64,000 bases of DNA from Ruminococcus flavefaciens ATCC 19208. GTDB lineage: Bacteria; Bacillota; Clostridia; Oscillospirales; Ruminococcaceae. The stretch covers positions 180,305 through 244,304 of the forward strand of contig NZ_JAEF01000007.1 of NCBI RefSeq assembly GCF_000518765.1. Reading direction: 5' to 3'. This document shows, one piece after another, positions 53,434 to 62,519 of the stretch; position 1 is the stretch's first letter, and every line of letters starts with the position of its first letter. The translations under genes were made by a program, and so were the position numbers. A model generated the notes under the pieces. The model saw nothing but the letters and a program-made list of their open reading frames with translations. It did no database searches and was not told the DNA's origin.

Positions 53434-53505
53434 TTTCCTACAGTTTTAAGATTTTTTCTGCAAAGACAATATCCGTAAATTCAGCTTTTGTCCTCGAAAA
53501 ATAGG
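53434..53505. repeat. Dispersed repeat, copy 1
   Basis: TTTTCCTACAGTT...TTTTTTCTGCAAAG...TCCTCGAAA.ATAGG..CAAAA, also present at 59763-59853. Together with the palindrome this is all I see in 53260-53629. Confidence 0.5.
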
Positions 53506-53629
53506 TACAAAACAGGATCCTACTCCTGTTTCATTCACTTTAGTTTCTTAGCTTAATGACATTAGCAGCAAGGCCTCTTTCCTTTATTTATTGACAAAAG
53601 GAATGATAGTTTACATGAGAATATATATT

Positions 53630-56386
53630 TCAGACAGTATATGTTCCGCCAACCGGAAAGCTTTTGTCTTTGCCAAGGAGATAATTCTGCAACAGAACAA
53701 GGTCTGCGATACCAATCTCCTTGTCACCGTTCACATCAGCTGCTGCAAGCATATTTTTACCGCTGATGGTGTTTTTGTCAATAATTGCCTTTTTCATGAG
53801 TACGAAATCAAACACATCTACGCTGCCGTCACTGTTGAGATCACCGACATAACCGGAAGTTGTCACATCCTGTATGTCTTCCTTTTCGGTGTAGTAATAA
53901 TCAGCCTCGGGGACGTCCTTGTTATATACACGGAAATAGTCCATAGAGCCGTTCATACCTGCGCCAATGAGATAAACATCATTCGTGCCGATAACATCAA
54001 TCGACTCAGCAGAAAATTCTGCGGTTTCGGTTTTCAACTCATTGCCGTTATCGATCTTAAGAGTCGCCTTTCCGTCCGAAATAAGAACGCTGACAGTTAT
54101 CCACTCTCCGAGTTTATATGCTTCATTGACCTTCACGCACTGATCTACGCCATAAAGTGCAACAGAGCCGTTTTCAGCTACAAGTGTTATTCCCTTATCC
54201 TCTGAGCCGAAACGGAAAAGTTCGCTCCTACTTTTGCTCCGAAGAAGGACAGCTGTCTGATATTCTGCAGTGTGAAGTGCAGTATAGGAACTGTCTGCAA
54301 GCAGATACTGCTCATCCGAACCCTCAAAGGTAAGCACTCCCTTGCCGGAGGTCATAGCCTTGCTCCATACCGGACTACCAATAGAAATACCGAATGTTGA
54401 GGTATACTCATCTGCTGCAATGTCAGTGCTGTCGGCAGCAAATTCCAGAGCCGCCATCTGGCCGTCAGTATAGGGGCGGTTCTGTGCATATTCATCGTAG
54501 CTCGTCCAGCCATACATGGAACCCTTTTGTATCGTTCTGCCGGAGTCATCATAGTAATCGCCGTCAGGCATTGCCTGCCCTGTTGCAGAGCCATTGCTCA
54601 GACAATATGCAACTCCCTTGACAGTCGCATTCCCGCTGACCGTGTACGTGTTAAAAACAAGACCACTTTCCAGAACTCTTGCATTGTCGGAGATGACTGC
54701 CGATCCCATTACACCGGCATTATCAGCTATTATAGCATTATCCTTAACAACTGCATTTTCTGCTACAACAGCGTGTCCTTTCACGACAGCATTGCCTGAG
54801 ATCTTTGCATTTCCGCTGACTACAGCATAGCCGTCAATTATTGCATTGCCACTGACGGTTGAATATCCAAGCACCTTTGCATCAGCACCAACGTAAACAG
54901 ATGGCTCGACCTTAGCTGTTGAAGCAACGAATCCTCCTCCGTTCGGATGACGCGAACCGTGTACAGCTGCAGCATCGTTCTGAGTCTGCTTTATGCCTGC
55001 ACCCGTGATAATTGCTCCCCATGGATATCGTGTCTTGCTAAGAAACGGTGCATGAGCTTCATCAAATTCACCTGTTCCATACGCCCACGGAACACCTGTC
55101 TGCTGCCAGACTGAAATGTCAGGTGTAGCTGTGACGGTTAGATACGCCGCAGAGTCATTGCTGCCGAAATCCATATTCATAGTCTCTCCAGCTTTGAAAA
55201 GCTCAGAATAGCGTGTGGTACCGTCCTTCTGTTCAACTGCGATACAAGCCCGCCAGTCTGCGCCATTGGTCTTTGTCAGTCCTTCAAGAGTGACGGAAAT
55301 ACTGCTGCCCGTAACCTCGAGCGGTACGATGTTCACGCCGAACTGCTGAGGTGCACGTTCGGTCGGAACGGTATAATAGTCCTCCATGCCTGTGGTATTT
55401 TCAAGGATAGTAAATATCTCGCCCCAGTTCCACTCGCCTCGTGCAAGAAGCTCGTTCTGACGTGACTGATAGTCCTTCTTGTGAGCAAGGTCAAGTGTTG
55501 CAAGTCTCTTTGCATAATGACCGAGGGTGTCTTTCATATCTGCACCTGATATACGCTCTATCTCTATGTATGGATATTCATCACGCTTACCCTGCTGCAT
55601 AAGGTCTCTGACGAAGCTGCTGCCATAGCCGGGAAGATCATCCGGGTTTTCGGTAATGTACTGCAAAAATGCCCATGAAGCGTAATTATCACGGCCAAGT
55701 ATCGGCGTGAAGCAAAGATTCTTCATATAGGTCTCAAAGTAATCGGTTATGCCGTTCACATTCCCCCACTGACTACTGTAGTAATCGGAATAGAGAAACT
55801 GCTCACGATACCAGTTGGCAATTGCCTCCCACCACGAAGATACGTATTTATTTTCGTTCCAGCCGAGTTGATGAGCTGTTACGACATGGCCGAACTCATG
55901 TGGGAGCACCCATGAAGGATTAGGAGAGTTCTGCATAGCACCCACGCAGCAGAACATGAAAGCATAACCCTGATTGTCATATCCCATATAAGCCCAGTCA
56001 TCCGGGAATGGCTTAAGGCCGGTACCGGATATGTAGAAATTGACCTTGTATCTGTTTCCGTCACGGAGAGCCAGATTTACCGACTGTGTAGGAGCTTCCA
56101 TGGAAAGGTCGTTCATATAGACGTCCCAGCAGGCTTCAAGGTTTTTAGCATTTTCCTTGAGAAACTGTGTGGTTATCTTCGCTGAATCAGCTCCGTTTTT
56201 GCCCCAGATGAACTGGAAATGTTCTGATTCCCAGCGATTGACATCTTCGTTTGCACACCATATATCCCGCGTCATCAGAGCATCAGCTGCTCCGGCAGTT
56301 TCAATGCAAGCTGATAATGGTACTGTGCTTAATGAAAGCGCCGCCGCCAATACGGTCGCTGCTGTTTTTCTTGCTGATCTGAACAT
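53630..56386 (-). CDS. Secreted dockerin-bearing metallopeptidase-like protein
   Basis: A 918-residue protein; ATG 56386 has GGAGGG upstream. A signal peptide (KTAATVLAAALSLSTVPLSAC) precedes a DUF6055-like metallopeptidase domain with WVLPHEFGHVVTAHQ (HExxH zinc site) and WWEAIANWYREQ (downstream Glu). Residues about 510-640 are left-handed beta-helix hexapeptide repeats (SGNAxISGNAVVKGHAVV), then a LamG-like beta-sandwich (about 690-850), and a type I dockerin (GDLNSDGSVDVFDFV ... ADVNGDKEIGIADLV). It is probably a cellulosomal enzyme acting on protein or glycoprotein. It is transcribed away from the regulator at 56636, which may control it. Confidence 0.88.
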   Translation of the reverse strand: MFRSARKTAATVLAAALSLSTVPLSACIETAGAADALMTRDIWCANEDVNRWESEHFQFIWGKNGADSAKITTQFLKENAKNLEACWDVYMNDLSMEAPTQSVNLALRDGNRYKVNFYISGTGLKPFPDDWAYMGYDNQGYAFMFCCVGAMQNSPNPSWVLPHEFGHVVTAHQLGWNENKYVSSWWEAIANWYREQFLYSDYYSSQWGNVNGITDYFETYMKNLCFTPILGRDNYASWAFLQYITENPDDLPGYGSSFVRDLMQQGKRDEYPYIEIERISGADMKDTLGHYAKRLATLDLAHKKDYQSRQNELLARGEWNWGEIFTILENTTGMEDYYTVPTERAPQQFGVNIVPLEVTGSSISVTLEGLTKTNGADWRACIAVEQKDGTTRYSELFKAGETMNMDFGSNDSAAYLTVTATPDISVWQQTGVPWAYGTGEFDEAHAPFLSKTRYPWGAIITGAGIKQTQNDAAAVHGSRHPNGGGFVASTAKVEPSVYVGADAKVLGYSTVSGNAIIDGYAVVSGNAKISGNAVVKGHAVVAENAVVKDNAIIADNAGVMGSAVISDNARVLESGLVFNTYTVSGNATVKGVAYCLSNGSATGQAMPDGDYYDDSGRTIQKGSMYGWTSYDEYAQNRPYTDGQMAALEFAADSTDIAADEYTSTFGISIGSPVWSKAMTSGKGVLTFEGSDEQYLLADSSYTALHTAEYQTAVLLRSKSRSELFRFGSEDKGITLVAENGSVALYGVDQCVKVNEAYKLGEWITVSVLISDGKATLKIDNGNELKTETAEFSAESIDVIGTNDVYLIGAGMNGSMDYFRVYNKDVPEADYYYTEKEDIQDVTTSGYVGDLNSDGSVDVFDFVLMKKAIIDKNTISGKNMLAAADVNGDKEIGIADLVLLQNYLLGKDKSFPVGGTYTV

Positions 56387-56584
56387 CAATGATCCCTCCG
56401 TTAGTATTACGGTATGCCTATTACCGTTTTTCCTCATGTCGGCAAGGGAGAAGGTGCCTGAAGATCCGATACTCCGCTCCCTGCACACTGCATATGCTTT
56501 TCCTGTCACTTATATGATAGCATGACATTTTTATCTTTTCAATAACATTTTAAACACTCCGACTGACATAATACAGAATCCTTG

Positions 56585-56614
56585 TTGACAGAAAGCAGCA
56601 TCGTAATGTATAAT
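56585..56614 (+). promoter_or_regulatory. Consensus promoter of the hybrid regulator
   Basis: TTGACA (56585-56590), 18-bp spacer, TATAAT (56609-56614), 22 bp before the coding start. Confidence 0.75.
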
Positions 56615-56635
56615 AAATGAAAAGGAGGCGGTATC

Positions 56636-58846
56636 ATGAAACGTATAGGTGTAGTAATACCTTCGATAACAGACAATCTGCAGACACAGCTTCTTGATGG
56701 CATTTTCAAAACTGCCTCTGCCGCGGATTGTGATGTAATAGTGCTGACAACTATGACAAACGGACTGGAATTTCACGTTCAGAGTGAGATAATGGATGGA
56801 GAAGAAAGCATTTACTGTCTTCTTGAACGAGCTGCACTGGACGGAGTGCTGATCGCTTCGCAGTATTTCGTCAAAGAGAGCGTCCGCCGCATGATATCGG
56901 AAAAGATAAGGCGGACCGGAATTCCGTGCATTGACTTTGGCGGCAGTTCCCTTGGCTTTGAAACTGTCTCTGTACCGCAGGATGATGCTGTATATGAGCT
57001 GACGTGTCACCTGATAGAAAAGCACGGGTGCAGAGAACTGATGTTTCTTGCCGGACATGAAGGCAATCCTGATTCAGAGCAGCGTATGTCCGGTTTCCTC
57101 CGCGCAGTAAATGAACACAACTGTACACATGAGATATTCTATGGAGACTTCTGGAAGATGCGTGCAGAGGAGCTTGGTAATGAGTTAATACATCACAAAA
57201 GGAAGTGTCCTGATGCTGTTGTATGTGCAAATGACATAATGGCAGTAACACTATGTGATGTTCTGCAGAAAGGCGGCATCAATGTCCCCGGCGATATCAT
57301 TGTAACCGGCTTCGACGGACATATCAGTGCGATATCAAATTTTCCTTCTATTACTACGATAGGCGGTATTATGTCAGAAACGGGCAGAGCCGGAACAGAA
57401 AAACTGCTAAGAATTAGCGGAGGGATGCCGGTTCCGGACTCTGGAAACGATTTACACATAATCTATGGTGCAAGCTGCGGATGTGTAGAGAAAATGGCTG
57501 ATTATCAGACAGCAGCACTACAGGTACGTGAGCAGATTCGGCGTGACACTGAGGTCAGCGATATGCTCGAAATGCGAATCAATGCTGATGTTATAACAAG
57601 AGCTTCAGCCGTTGAGTCTCTCTCTGAGCTGACTGATATCGTTGACCAGACAGCACACATAATCAAAAGCTACCGCTCACTGCATCTTTGCATTCTTCCC
57701 GATTGGGACAGCGAACCTGAACAGCCGGATATATGCCGTACAAAGCCATATCCCGGACAAATGCTCTGTGCTGTTACAAAGAAGGCATGGAAGGACGGCA
57801 AAAGCGGCTCATTGTTTCCTACGTCACAAATAGTGCCAATGCTTGCAAAGCCTCATGAACCTGTTCTGTTGATACTTCTGCCGCTGCACGCCGCATCACA
57901 GGTTTTCGGATACTGCGGATTTGTCTATGAAAAAGCAGCAGACTTCAAGGCATCGGTCATGCTTTTCAACCTTCTGAGTTCCGTGGCAAACGGTCTGCGT
58001 ATCCTGCGGCACAGACTATATGCGGAGTATCTGCAAAAAACGGTAGAAGAAGCTTCAATGTACGATAAGATGACTGATATGCTCAGCAAAAAAGGGCTGC
58101 TGCTTTATCTCGAGAACCAGGAGCAGACAAGCAGAAATAACGGCATAATGCTCGTTACTATCGCTATGCTTACGGCTTCACCGAACAACATGAGCAGCAG
58201 TATAATGACCGATAACGTACTTCAGTCAGAGCTTTTGCTTGCAAATGCGATACGTCTGATATCAGGACGGAAGTATCAGACTGCACGTCTCGACAAAAGA
58301 ACTTTTGCAATAGTTTTTTCTCTTGAGGAAGAAACACCTGAATACTATGCAGAAGAACTGATGATACAGCTTGAAGTACTCATACGCAAAATGCAGGAGG
58401 GTTCGGCGGCTGCATTTCTTCCTGAGCCGTACTATGTCTGCGGAGAGGTGTCATATCCGGCTGAGAAATGTCTCTCTGAGCTGTGGGAGTCGCTTAGCAG
58501 CAGTATGCCTGCGGAAAAGGGATTTACAGGTATCAGTCAGCTCAAAAAGCTCAGGCGTGAGATACACAAGGCGCCTGAGCTTGACTGGAGTCTCTCTGTA
58601 CTCGCCAAACGGCTGAACATCAGCAAAAGCTATGTTCAGAAACTGTACAAGGAGCATTTCGAGGTCAGTTATATTGATGACCTGCTTGAAGCACGTATAG
58701 GTATGGCAAAGAAGCTTCTGTTAACGACCGATCTGCGTGTCAGCGAGGTTGCCTCTTCCTGCGGATATCAGAACGCTACTCACTTCATGCGTCAGTTCAG
58801 AGCGAAGACAGGAATGTCTCCATCTGAATACAGAGAAAGGCAATAA
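56636..58846 (+). CDS. Hybrid regulator: LacI-type sensor plus AraC-type DNA-binding domain
   Basis: A 736-residue protein; AAAAGGAGG precedes the ATG. Residues 1-275 are a periplasmic-binding-protein-like sensor as in LacI/GalR regulators (MKRIGVVIPSITDNLQTQLLDGI, YPDAVVCANDIMAV-like, DIIVTGFDGH). Residues about 455-625 (MYDKMTDMLSKKGLLLYLENQ) look like a degenerate GGDEF-type domain without the GGDEF residues. The last 95 residues (LDWSLSVLAKRLNISKSYVQKLYKEHF ... VASSCGYQNATHFMRQFRAKTGMSPSEYRE) are an AraC helix-turn-helix pair. It likely senses a sugar and drives the divergent dockerin gene or other fibre genes. Confidence 0.88.
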   Translation: MKRIGVVIPSITDNLQTQLLDGIFKTASAADCDVIVLTTMTNGLEFHVQSEIMDGEESIYCLLERAALDGVLIASQYFVKESVRRMISEKIRRTGIPCIDFGGSSLGFETVSVPQDDAVYELTCHLIEKHGCRELMFLAGHEGNPDSEQRMSGFLRAVNEHNCTHEIFYGDFWKMRAEELGNELIHHKRKCPDAVVCANDIMAVTLCDVLQKGGINVPGDIIVTGFDGHISAISNFPSITTIGGIMSETGRAGTEKLLRISGGMPVPDSGNDLHIIYGASCGCVEKMADYQTAALQVREQIRRDTEVSDMLEMRINADVITRASAVESLSELTDIVDQTAHIIKSYRSLHLCILPDWDSEPEQPDICRTKPYPGQMLCAVTKKAWKDGKSGSLFPTSQIVPMLAKPHEPVLLILLPLHAASQVFGYCGFVYEKAADFKASVMLFNLLSSVANGLRILRHRLYAEYLQKTVEEASMYDKMTDMLSKKGLLLYLENQEQTSRNNGIMLVTIAMLTASPNNMSSSIMTDNVLQSELLLANAIRLISGRKYQTARLDKRTFAIVFSLEEETPEYYAEELMIQLEVLIRKMQEGSAAAFLPEPYYVCGEVSYPAEKCLSELWESLSSSMPAEKGFTGISQLKKLRREIHKAPELDWSLSVLAKRLNISKSYVQKLYKEHFEVSYIDDLLEARIGMAKKLLLTTDLRVSEVASSCGYQNATHFMRQFRAKTGMSPSEYRERQ

Positions 58847-58922
58847 TGGGATGTTGTGCCATTGATTGTTAGCGCCAAACATCCCATGCTTATTAATATA
58901 AATTATAAAAAACTCCGCAGTA

Positions 58923-59114
58923 ATGGCTAATGTCATTAAGCTAGTCGAATATCCATTCATTAAAGCCGCAAGGCTAGCAAAATACGGAGTCTATGATATG
59001 CAGGGTATCACCATGCTACCGGAGGCTCTGTTATACAAGGAATTTGGTGTTAACGCTGAATTCATTATAGATCATGCCTGGGGACGGGAGTCCTGCACTA
59101 GCACAAAAAGCTGA
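58923..59114 (+). pseudogene. Fragment of a Y-family (UmuC-like) DNA polymerase
   Basis: The reading frame gives IKAARLAKYGVYDMQGITMLPEAL and then LLYKEFGVNAEFIIDHAWGRESCT, the helix-hairpin-helix and start of the little-finger part of clostridial UmuC/DinB-type polymerases (where IDHAWG(R/W)EPCT is usual). No ribosome site, no palm or fingers, and the frame ends soon after. It is a leftover of a polymerase gene cut on both sides. Confidence 0.6.
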
Positions 59115-59421
59115 TAACGTCGAGCTTTACAAACAACTCATTGATTTAAGTTCACAGGCCTTGGATATGCAGACTGAAATAGCAAAACTACGCGAAGAGA
59201 ATTCAGAACTACAAAAATCCAAAGAAACGGAGCAAAGGTTTGTTAGGCATGAACAGCCGTATATAACACTGCAAGGTGATAATCAAAAGGTGTGCTACTG
59301 CGCTGTATGTTGGGGAAAAGATGAGAAAATGATTCAGATGGGCAGAATCAACTGGGATAAAGGTCAAATAAAGCTATATTGCAAAGTTTGTGAGAATCAC
59401 TGCATTGAATGCGAGCAGTAA
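59074..59421 (+). CDS. Small coiled-coil zinc protein, N-terminus fused by deletion
   Basis: The frame gives 115 residues; only from about residue 13 (DNVELYKQLIDLSSQAL) does it look native. A coiled coil (MQTEIAKLREENSELQKS) is followed by CYCAVCWGKDE ... LYCKVCENHC, a zinc ribbon. Small proteins of this layout (ELYKQLIDLSxQAL, PYITLxGD, CxxCW) occur on clostridial prophages and elements. The first 12 codons come from the polymerase fragment in another frame, without a ribosome site, so the gene probably lost its own start. Confidence 0.5.
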   Translation: MPGDGSPALAQKADNVELYKQLIDLSSQALDMQTEIAKLREENSELQKSKETEQRFVRHEQPYITLQGDNQKVCYCAVCWGKDEKMIQMGRINWDKGQIKLYCKVCENHCIECEQ

Positions 59422-59762
59422 GTTATGACTGTCTTTCACTAATACTACATAGCATACAAAAATGCTTTTACCACTTATACCACTTTTTTCACTCAAAAGT
59501 TTTTTCTGGGACAAAAAAGACCTCATAGCTGAAGCTATGAGAGCCTTATTGTTTTATTCAGATAAACACATTAACGTGAATATCACGCCAGCTTAGTATT
59601 CTGCGCTTCGTAGACTTCGCGTAAAGGTATTCTTTAGCATCGTCCAGATTCAGCGTAAAACAGCCAATCTGAGTATATTTTGGAATTACTTTCCTTCGTT
59701 GATTGCAGCCTGTGTTGCAACCAGTGAAAAATGAAGTATCAACAGTAATTGTCTGCAATATT
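59422..59762. other. Gene-free stretch before the tRNA scar
   Basis: A hairpin CTCATAGCT/AGCTATGAG lies at 59522-59541. An open minus-strand frame (59558-59809) has no ribosome site or domain. Nothing else seen. Confidence 0.4.
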
Positions 59763-59853
59763 TTTCCTACACTTTTCCTACAGTTAGACAATTTTTTCTG
59801 CAAAGGCATTACACGGCAAATCTGCTCAAATCCTCGAAATATAGGCGCAAAAA
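59763..59853. repeat. Dispersed repeat, copy 2
   Basis: Matches 53434-53505 in the order TTTTCCTACAGTT, TTTTTTCTGCAAAG, CCTCGAAA.ATAGG, CAAAA. Here it lies about 50 bp before a tRNA 3' fragment, so the repeat may be the edge of an integrated element. Confidence 0.5.
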
Positions 59854-59901
59854 AGTATTTTGATAAACCGGATGAAACTGCGGAATATCCGTCAGCATAG
59901 G

Positions 59902-59945
59902 CTTGTGGTCCCGAAGACCGTGGGTTCGAATCCCATCTCCCACCC
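59902..59945 (+). tRNA. 3' half of a tRNA (His-like), attachment-site scar
   Basis: From the anticodon loop (CTTGTGGT, anticodon GTG) through the variable loop, a perfect T arm GTGGG-TTCGAAT-CCCAT, to the acceptor strand CTCCCACC with C at the discriminator position, as in tRNA-His. The 5' half is missing: the sequence before the anticodon loop cannot form the anticodon stem, D arm or acceptor. A terminator follows as after a real tRNA. A break at the anticodon loop is typical of tRNA-targeting integrases. Confidence 0.55.
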
Positions 59946-59956
59946 TTATGAAATAG

Positions 59957-59986
59957 GCACTTCTGAGAAATCGGAAGTGCTTTTTT
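59957..59986 (+). terminator. Terminator after the tRNA fragment
   Basis: GCACTTC / GAAGTGC stem with six T. Confidence 0.8.
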
Positions 59987-60123
59987 CGTTTTTTTCTAAG
60001 ATTTTTTCTAATATAAGAGCTTTCTAATATAAATGTCCCCGCTATTGCGGGGGCTATCTGTATCATTTTTTCATAAGTTTTGATCTGTCATGGTACTAAG
60101 CTGAATCAGAATTTAATCACCAC

Positions 60124-60642
60124 TTAATCTTTCACAGGACAAATCATCTGAAGGTCAAATGGTTCCTCTTCAGCAATTTCTTTTATAGGATTACTTGCCA
60201 GGCCACTTCCCATTGCTCTGTAAAATGCAATCGTCTCCTCAGAAGAACAAGCAGATATGTACAAAGCCTCTGCACCAGCTTTTCTTGCTTCAGCTTTTCC
60301 TACTTCAAATAATTGTCTGCCAACACCTTGACCTCTACATTCAGAAGATACCTGCATCATATCAAGAATCATGTATGGACCATTTAGTTTCCTTAATAGC
60401 CCTATAAAGCCAACAACTTTTTCATTATCTAATGCAACGTATGTAATATAATCATCACTGCTTATTTGCTTTGCCACAGAACGCTTTTTGTTTAAATCCC
60501 AATCTTCGGTATATTTGCATTCTACTAATGTATATTCTCCGTCTATTCTTCGATATACTTTATTTACATTCTGTTTTCTGTTATATAAATCCAATGATTC
60601 TAAACAGAAATTTCTTTCTGATAATAATTCAATTTTAATCAA
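60124..60642 (-). CDS. GNAT-family N-acetyltransferase
   Basis: A 172-residue protein with AGGAGGAT before the ATG. The acetyl-CoA-binding motif A is VSSECRGQGVGRQLFEVGKAEARKAGA (R/QxxGxG), motif B LYISACSSEETIAFYRAMG. The N-terminal part (VYRRIDGEYTLVECKYTEDW) is not diagnostic of a substrate. Alone between the tRNA scar and a flavoprotein. Substrate unknown. Confidence 0.88.
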   Translation of the reverse strand: MIKIELLSERNFCLESLDLYNRKQNVNKVYRRIDGEYTLVECKYTEDWDLNKKRSVAKQISSDDYITYVALDNEKVVGFIGLLRKLNGPYMILDMMQVSSECRGQGVGRQLFEVGKAEARKAGAEALYISACSSEETIAFYRAMGSGLASNPIKEIAEEEPFDLQMICPVKD

Positions 60643-60977
60643 ATGATAATCCTCCTATATTATCTATTTCACTCTTTTGATTCGTTTTTATTATTATCGT
60701 TTTCATACGCAACACCCCTTTCACAGTTAAATTCCGATTTATCGCAGTAAAACTGCTTACTATCCATATTATACACCGCACTGTCGCCCAAAGTCAAGAA
60801 TAGATATAAACATGATCCATAGTTTACTCGCTTTCGTTCTTATAATATTCATCCACCCAAAACAGTATAAACCTTAGCGCTGATAATGTCAACTCTACGG
60901 AACGTGGATTGACGCTGCTTCTCCTCAGGTTTATAATAAAAACAGATATTTTTGAAACCTACAAGGAGATGGTTATT
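60643..60977. other. Divergent intergenic region
   Basis: No gene seen. It should hold the promoters of the GNAT gene and of the flavoprotein gene; no clear consensus pair or hairpin stands out. Confidence 0.4.
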
Positions 60978-61664
60978 ATGAAAATACTTGTTCTGAACGG
61001 TAGTCCAAAGCGTGAAAAAAGTGACACTATGCACATAACCCGAGCATTCCTTGACGGCATGAAAGATGAATCACCTCAGGAAGTTCACATAGTCAATATC
61101 ATCGACAAGCACATCGAATTCTGCACAGGTTGTTTCATCTGTAAACGTAACGGCGGAGAGTGCATACACAACGATGATATGAGTGCGCTTCTCAGCGAGG
61201 TTCTGGAGAGTGATCTCCTGCTGATGAGTTATCCTCTCTACGCTTACGGAATGCCTGCTCCGCTGAAAGTATTTATCGACCGCACGATGCCGCTTTCCAG
61301 TATGGCAATGAAAAAGCAGGGAGACCGATATGTTCATGTCGGACAGGCTGACTTTTCTCACCTGAGATACATGATGATATGCGGCTGCGGATTTCCCAAC
61401 AGCAAACATAATTTCGAGCCTGTCGTAACCCAGTTCAAGCTTATGTTTCCAAGCAATCATACCATCATAACCGTTCCCGAAAGTCCGATGTTCAACGCTC
61501 CTGAAGCCGCAGAAGTGACGGTACCGAGACTTGCACTCGTCAGACAAGCTGGAAAGCAGTACGCCGGAACCGGTGCGATAGATAATGATTTACTCGCAGA
61601 AATATGCTCTCCGATGATATCGGAAGATATGTATGCTGCAATATGTAATGGTGAGATAAAATGA
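60978..61664 (+). CDS. Flavodoxin-fold NAD(P)H-dependent oxidoreductase
   Basis: A 228-residue protein starting at ATG 60978 with AAGGAG upstream. KILVLNGSPKREKSDT is the FMN phosphate loop; the cysteine-rich EFCTGCFICKRNGGEC resembles iron-sulfur flavoproteins and related reductases; SYPLYAYGMPAPLKVFIDRTMPL is the second flavin-contact region. It reduces small electron acceptors with FMN; which one is unclear. Monocistronic with a terminator. Confidence 0.88.
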   Translation: MKILVLNGSPKREKSDTMHITRAFLDGMKDESPQEVHIVNIIDKHIEFCTGCFICKRNGGECIHNDDMSALLSEVLESDLLLMSYPLYAYGMPAPLKVFIDRTMPLSSMAMKKQGDRYVHVGQADFSHLRYMMICGCGFPNSKHNFEPVVTQFKLMFPSNHTIITVPESPMFNAPEAAEVTVPRLALVRQAGKQYAGTGAIDNDLLAEICSPMISEDMYAAICNGEIK

Positions 61665-61666
61665 TA

Positions 61667-61695
61667 AAAAAGGCGGGTCAGTTTTGCGCCTTTTT
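61667..61695 (+). terminator. Terminator after the flavoprotein gene
   Basis: AAAAAGGCG / CGCCTTTTT stem and T run. Confidence 0.75.
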
Positions 61696-61759
61696 GTATT
61701 TTTTCAAATGTTCTGTTTCAATCATTGCAGTCTCATAATATCAGAATGTTTCTTTCAAT

Positions 61760-62422
61760 TTATTCGTGCATCTGATTTATCTGCTTTTTCGACCAATAGA
61801 AGATAAGCTCTGACAGCCTATCAAAATCAGATACGCCGCTGTTTTTTATCTGTATATAAGCAGAGATAATATCTTTTTCGTTGTCTACAACTTTGCAGAC
61901 AAGCTCCTGAGAATGTGCGATATATTCTCCTGATCGCAGATACCAGAGTGCCTGTATCACAAAGGAGGCGGATTTATACAAGCCTTTCAGTATTTCTGGA
62001 TCTTTCTCATATATCAGATTATGAACGCAGGAATGATAAATATTGCAGACTCCTATCCTGACTGACCGTCTGATATCATCATCAGTTATTGGCGGAATAA
62101 TATCATCAAGAGTCCCGATTATCGGTTTCGTATCATGATAGAACTGGAACAGATCAGATACCTCCCAGTTCCTGAGGTCGTCTGCATCAGAAAGAAATCC
62201 ACAAAGTAAATCCCTGTGCGGAAGAGTGTCAAGCATAGTCCGGTAACGTCTTACATCTTCACACGAAAGATTATCGAGAATCACAACTATATCAATATCA
62301 CTGCTTTCTGTTGCTTCTCCGCGTGCATAGCTGCCCTGTAAGCCAACGAAACATACCCTGTCTGGAAATGTATTTTTCAAGGCTGAGATAAATTTATCTA
62401 TCAAAGACGCTGTATCGATCAT
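61760..62422 (-). CDS. Nucleotidyltransferase-domain protein
   Basis: A 220-residue protein starting at ATG 62422 (CAGGAGACC upstream). The polymerase-beta fold motif is clear: GLQGSYARGEATESSDIDIVVIL (GS ... DxD). The rest is helical (HSCVHNLIYEKDPEILKGLYKSASFVIQALWYLR), like the DUF4111/HEPN-like part of aminoglycoside nucleotidyltransferases. It may adenylylate a small molecule or protein; resistance is possible but not established. Confidence 0.85.
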   Translation of the reverse strand: MIDTASLIDKFISALKNTFPDRVCFVGLQGSYARGEATESSDIDIVVILDNLSCEDVRRYRTMLDTLPHRDLLCGFLSDADDLRNWEVSDLFQFYHDTKPIIGTLDDIIPPITDDDIRRSVRIGVCNIYHSCVHNLIYEKDPEILKGLYKSASFVIQALWYLRSGEYIAHSQELVCKVVDNEKDIISAYIQIKNSGVSDFDRLSELIFYWSKKQINQMHE

Positions 62423-62470
62423 ATCTGGTCTCCTGAACAAAATGTATATCTTAATATTAATTGATTGGAT

Positions 62471-62509
62471 AAAAAGTCCCAACAGTTGAAACTGTCAGGA
62501 CTTTTTTTG
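62471..62509. terminator. Bidirectional terminator
   Basis: AAAAAGTCC ... AACAGTT-GAA-ACTGT ... GGACTTTTTTT; lies just upstream of the nucleotidyltransferase and downstream of yjdF. Confidence 0.7.
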
Positions 62510-62519
62510 CAGGAAGCTG

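Noticed and set aside
53591-54205. 204-residue plus-strand frame
   Set aside because: It is antisense to the C-terminal dockerin and LamG-like parts of the metallopeptidase gene, which has clear domains.
59809-60066. Minus-strand open frame with VGDGIRTHGLRDHKPML
   Set aside because: This peptide is the antisense reading of a tRNA 3' half and is a well-known spurious annotation; the tRNA fragment explains it.
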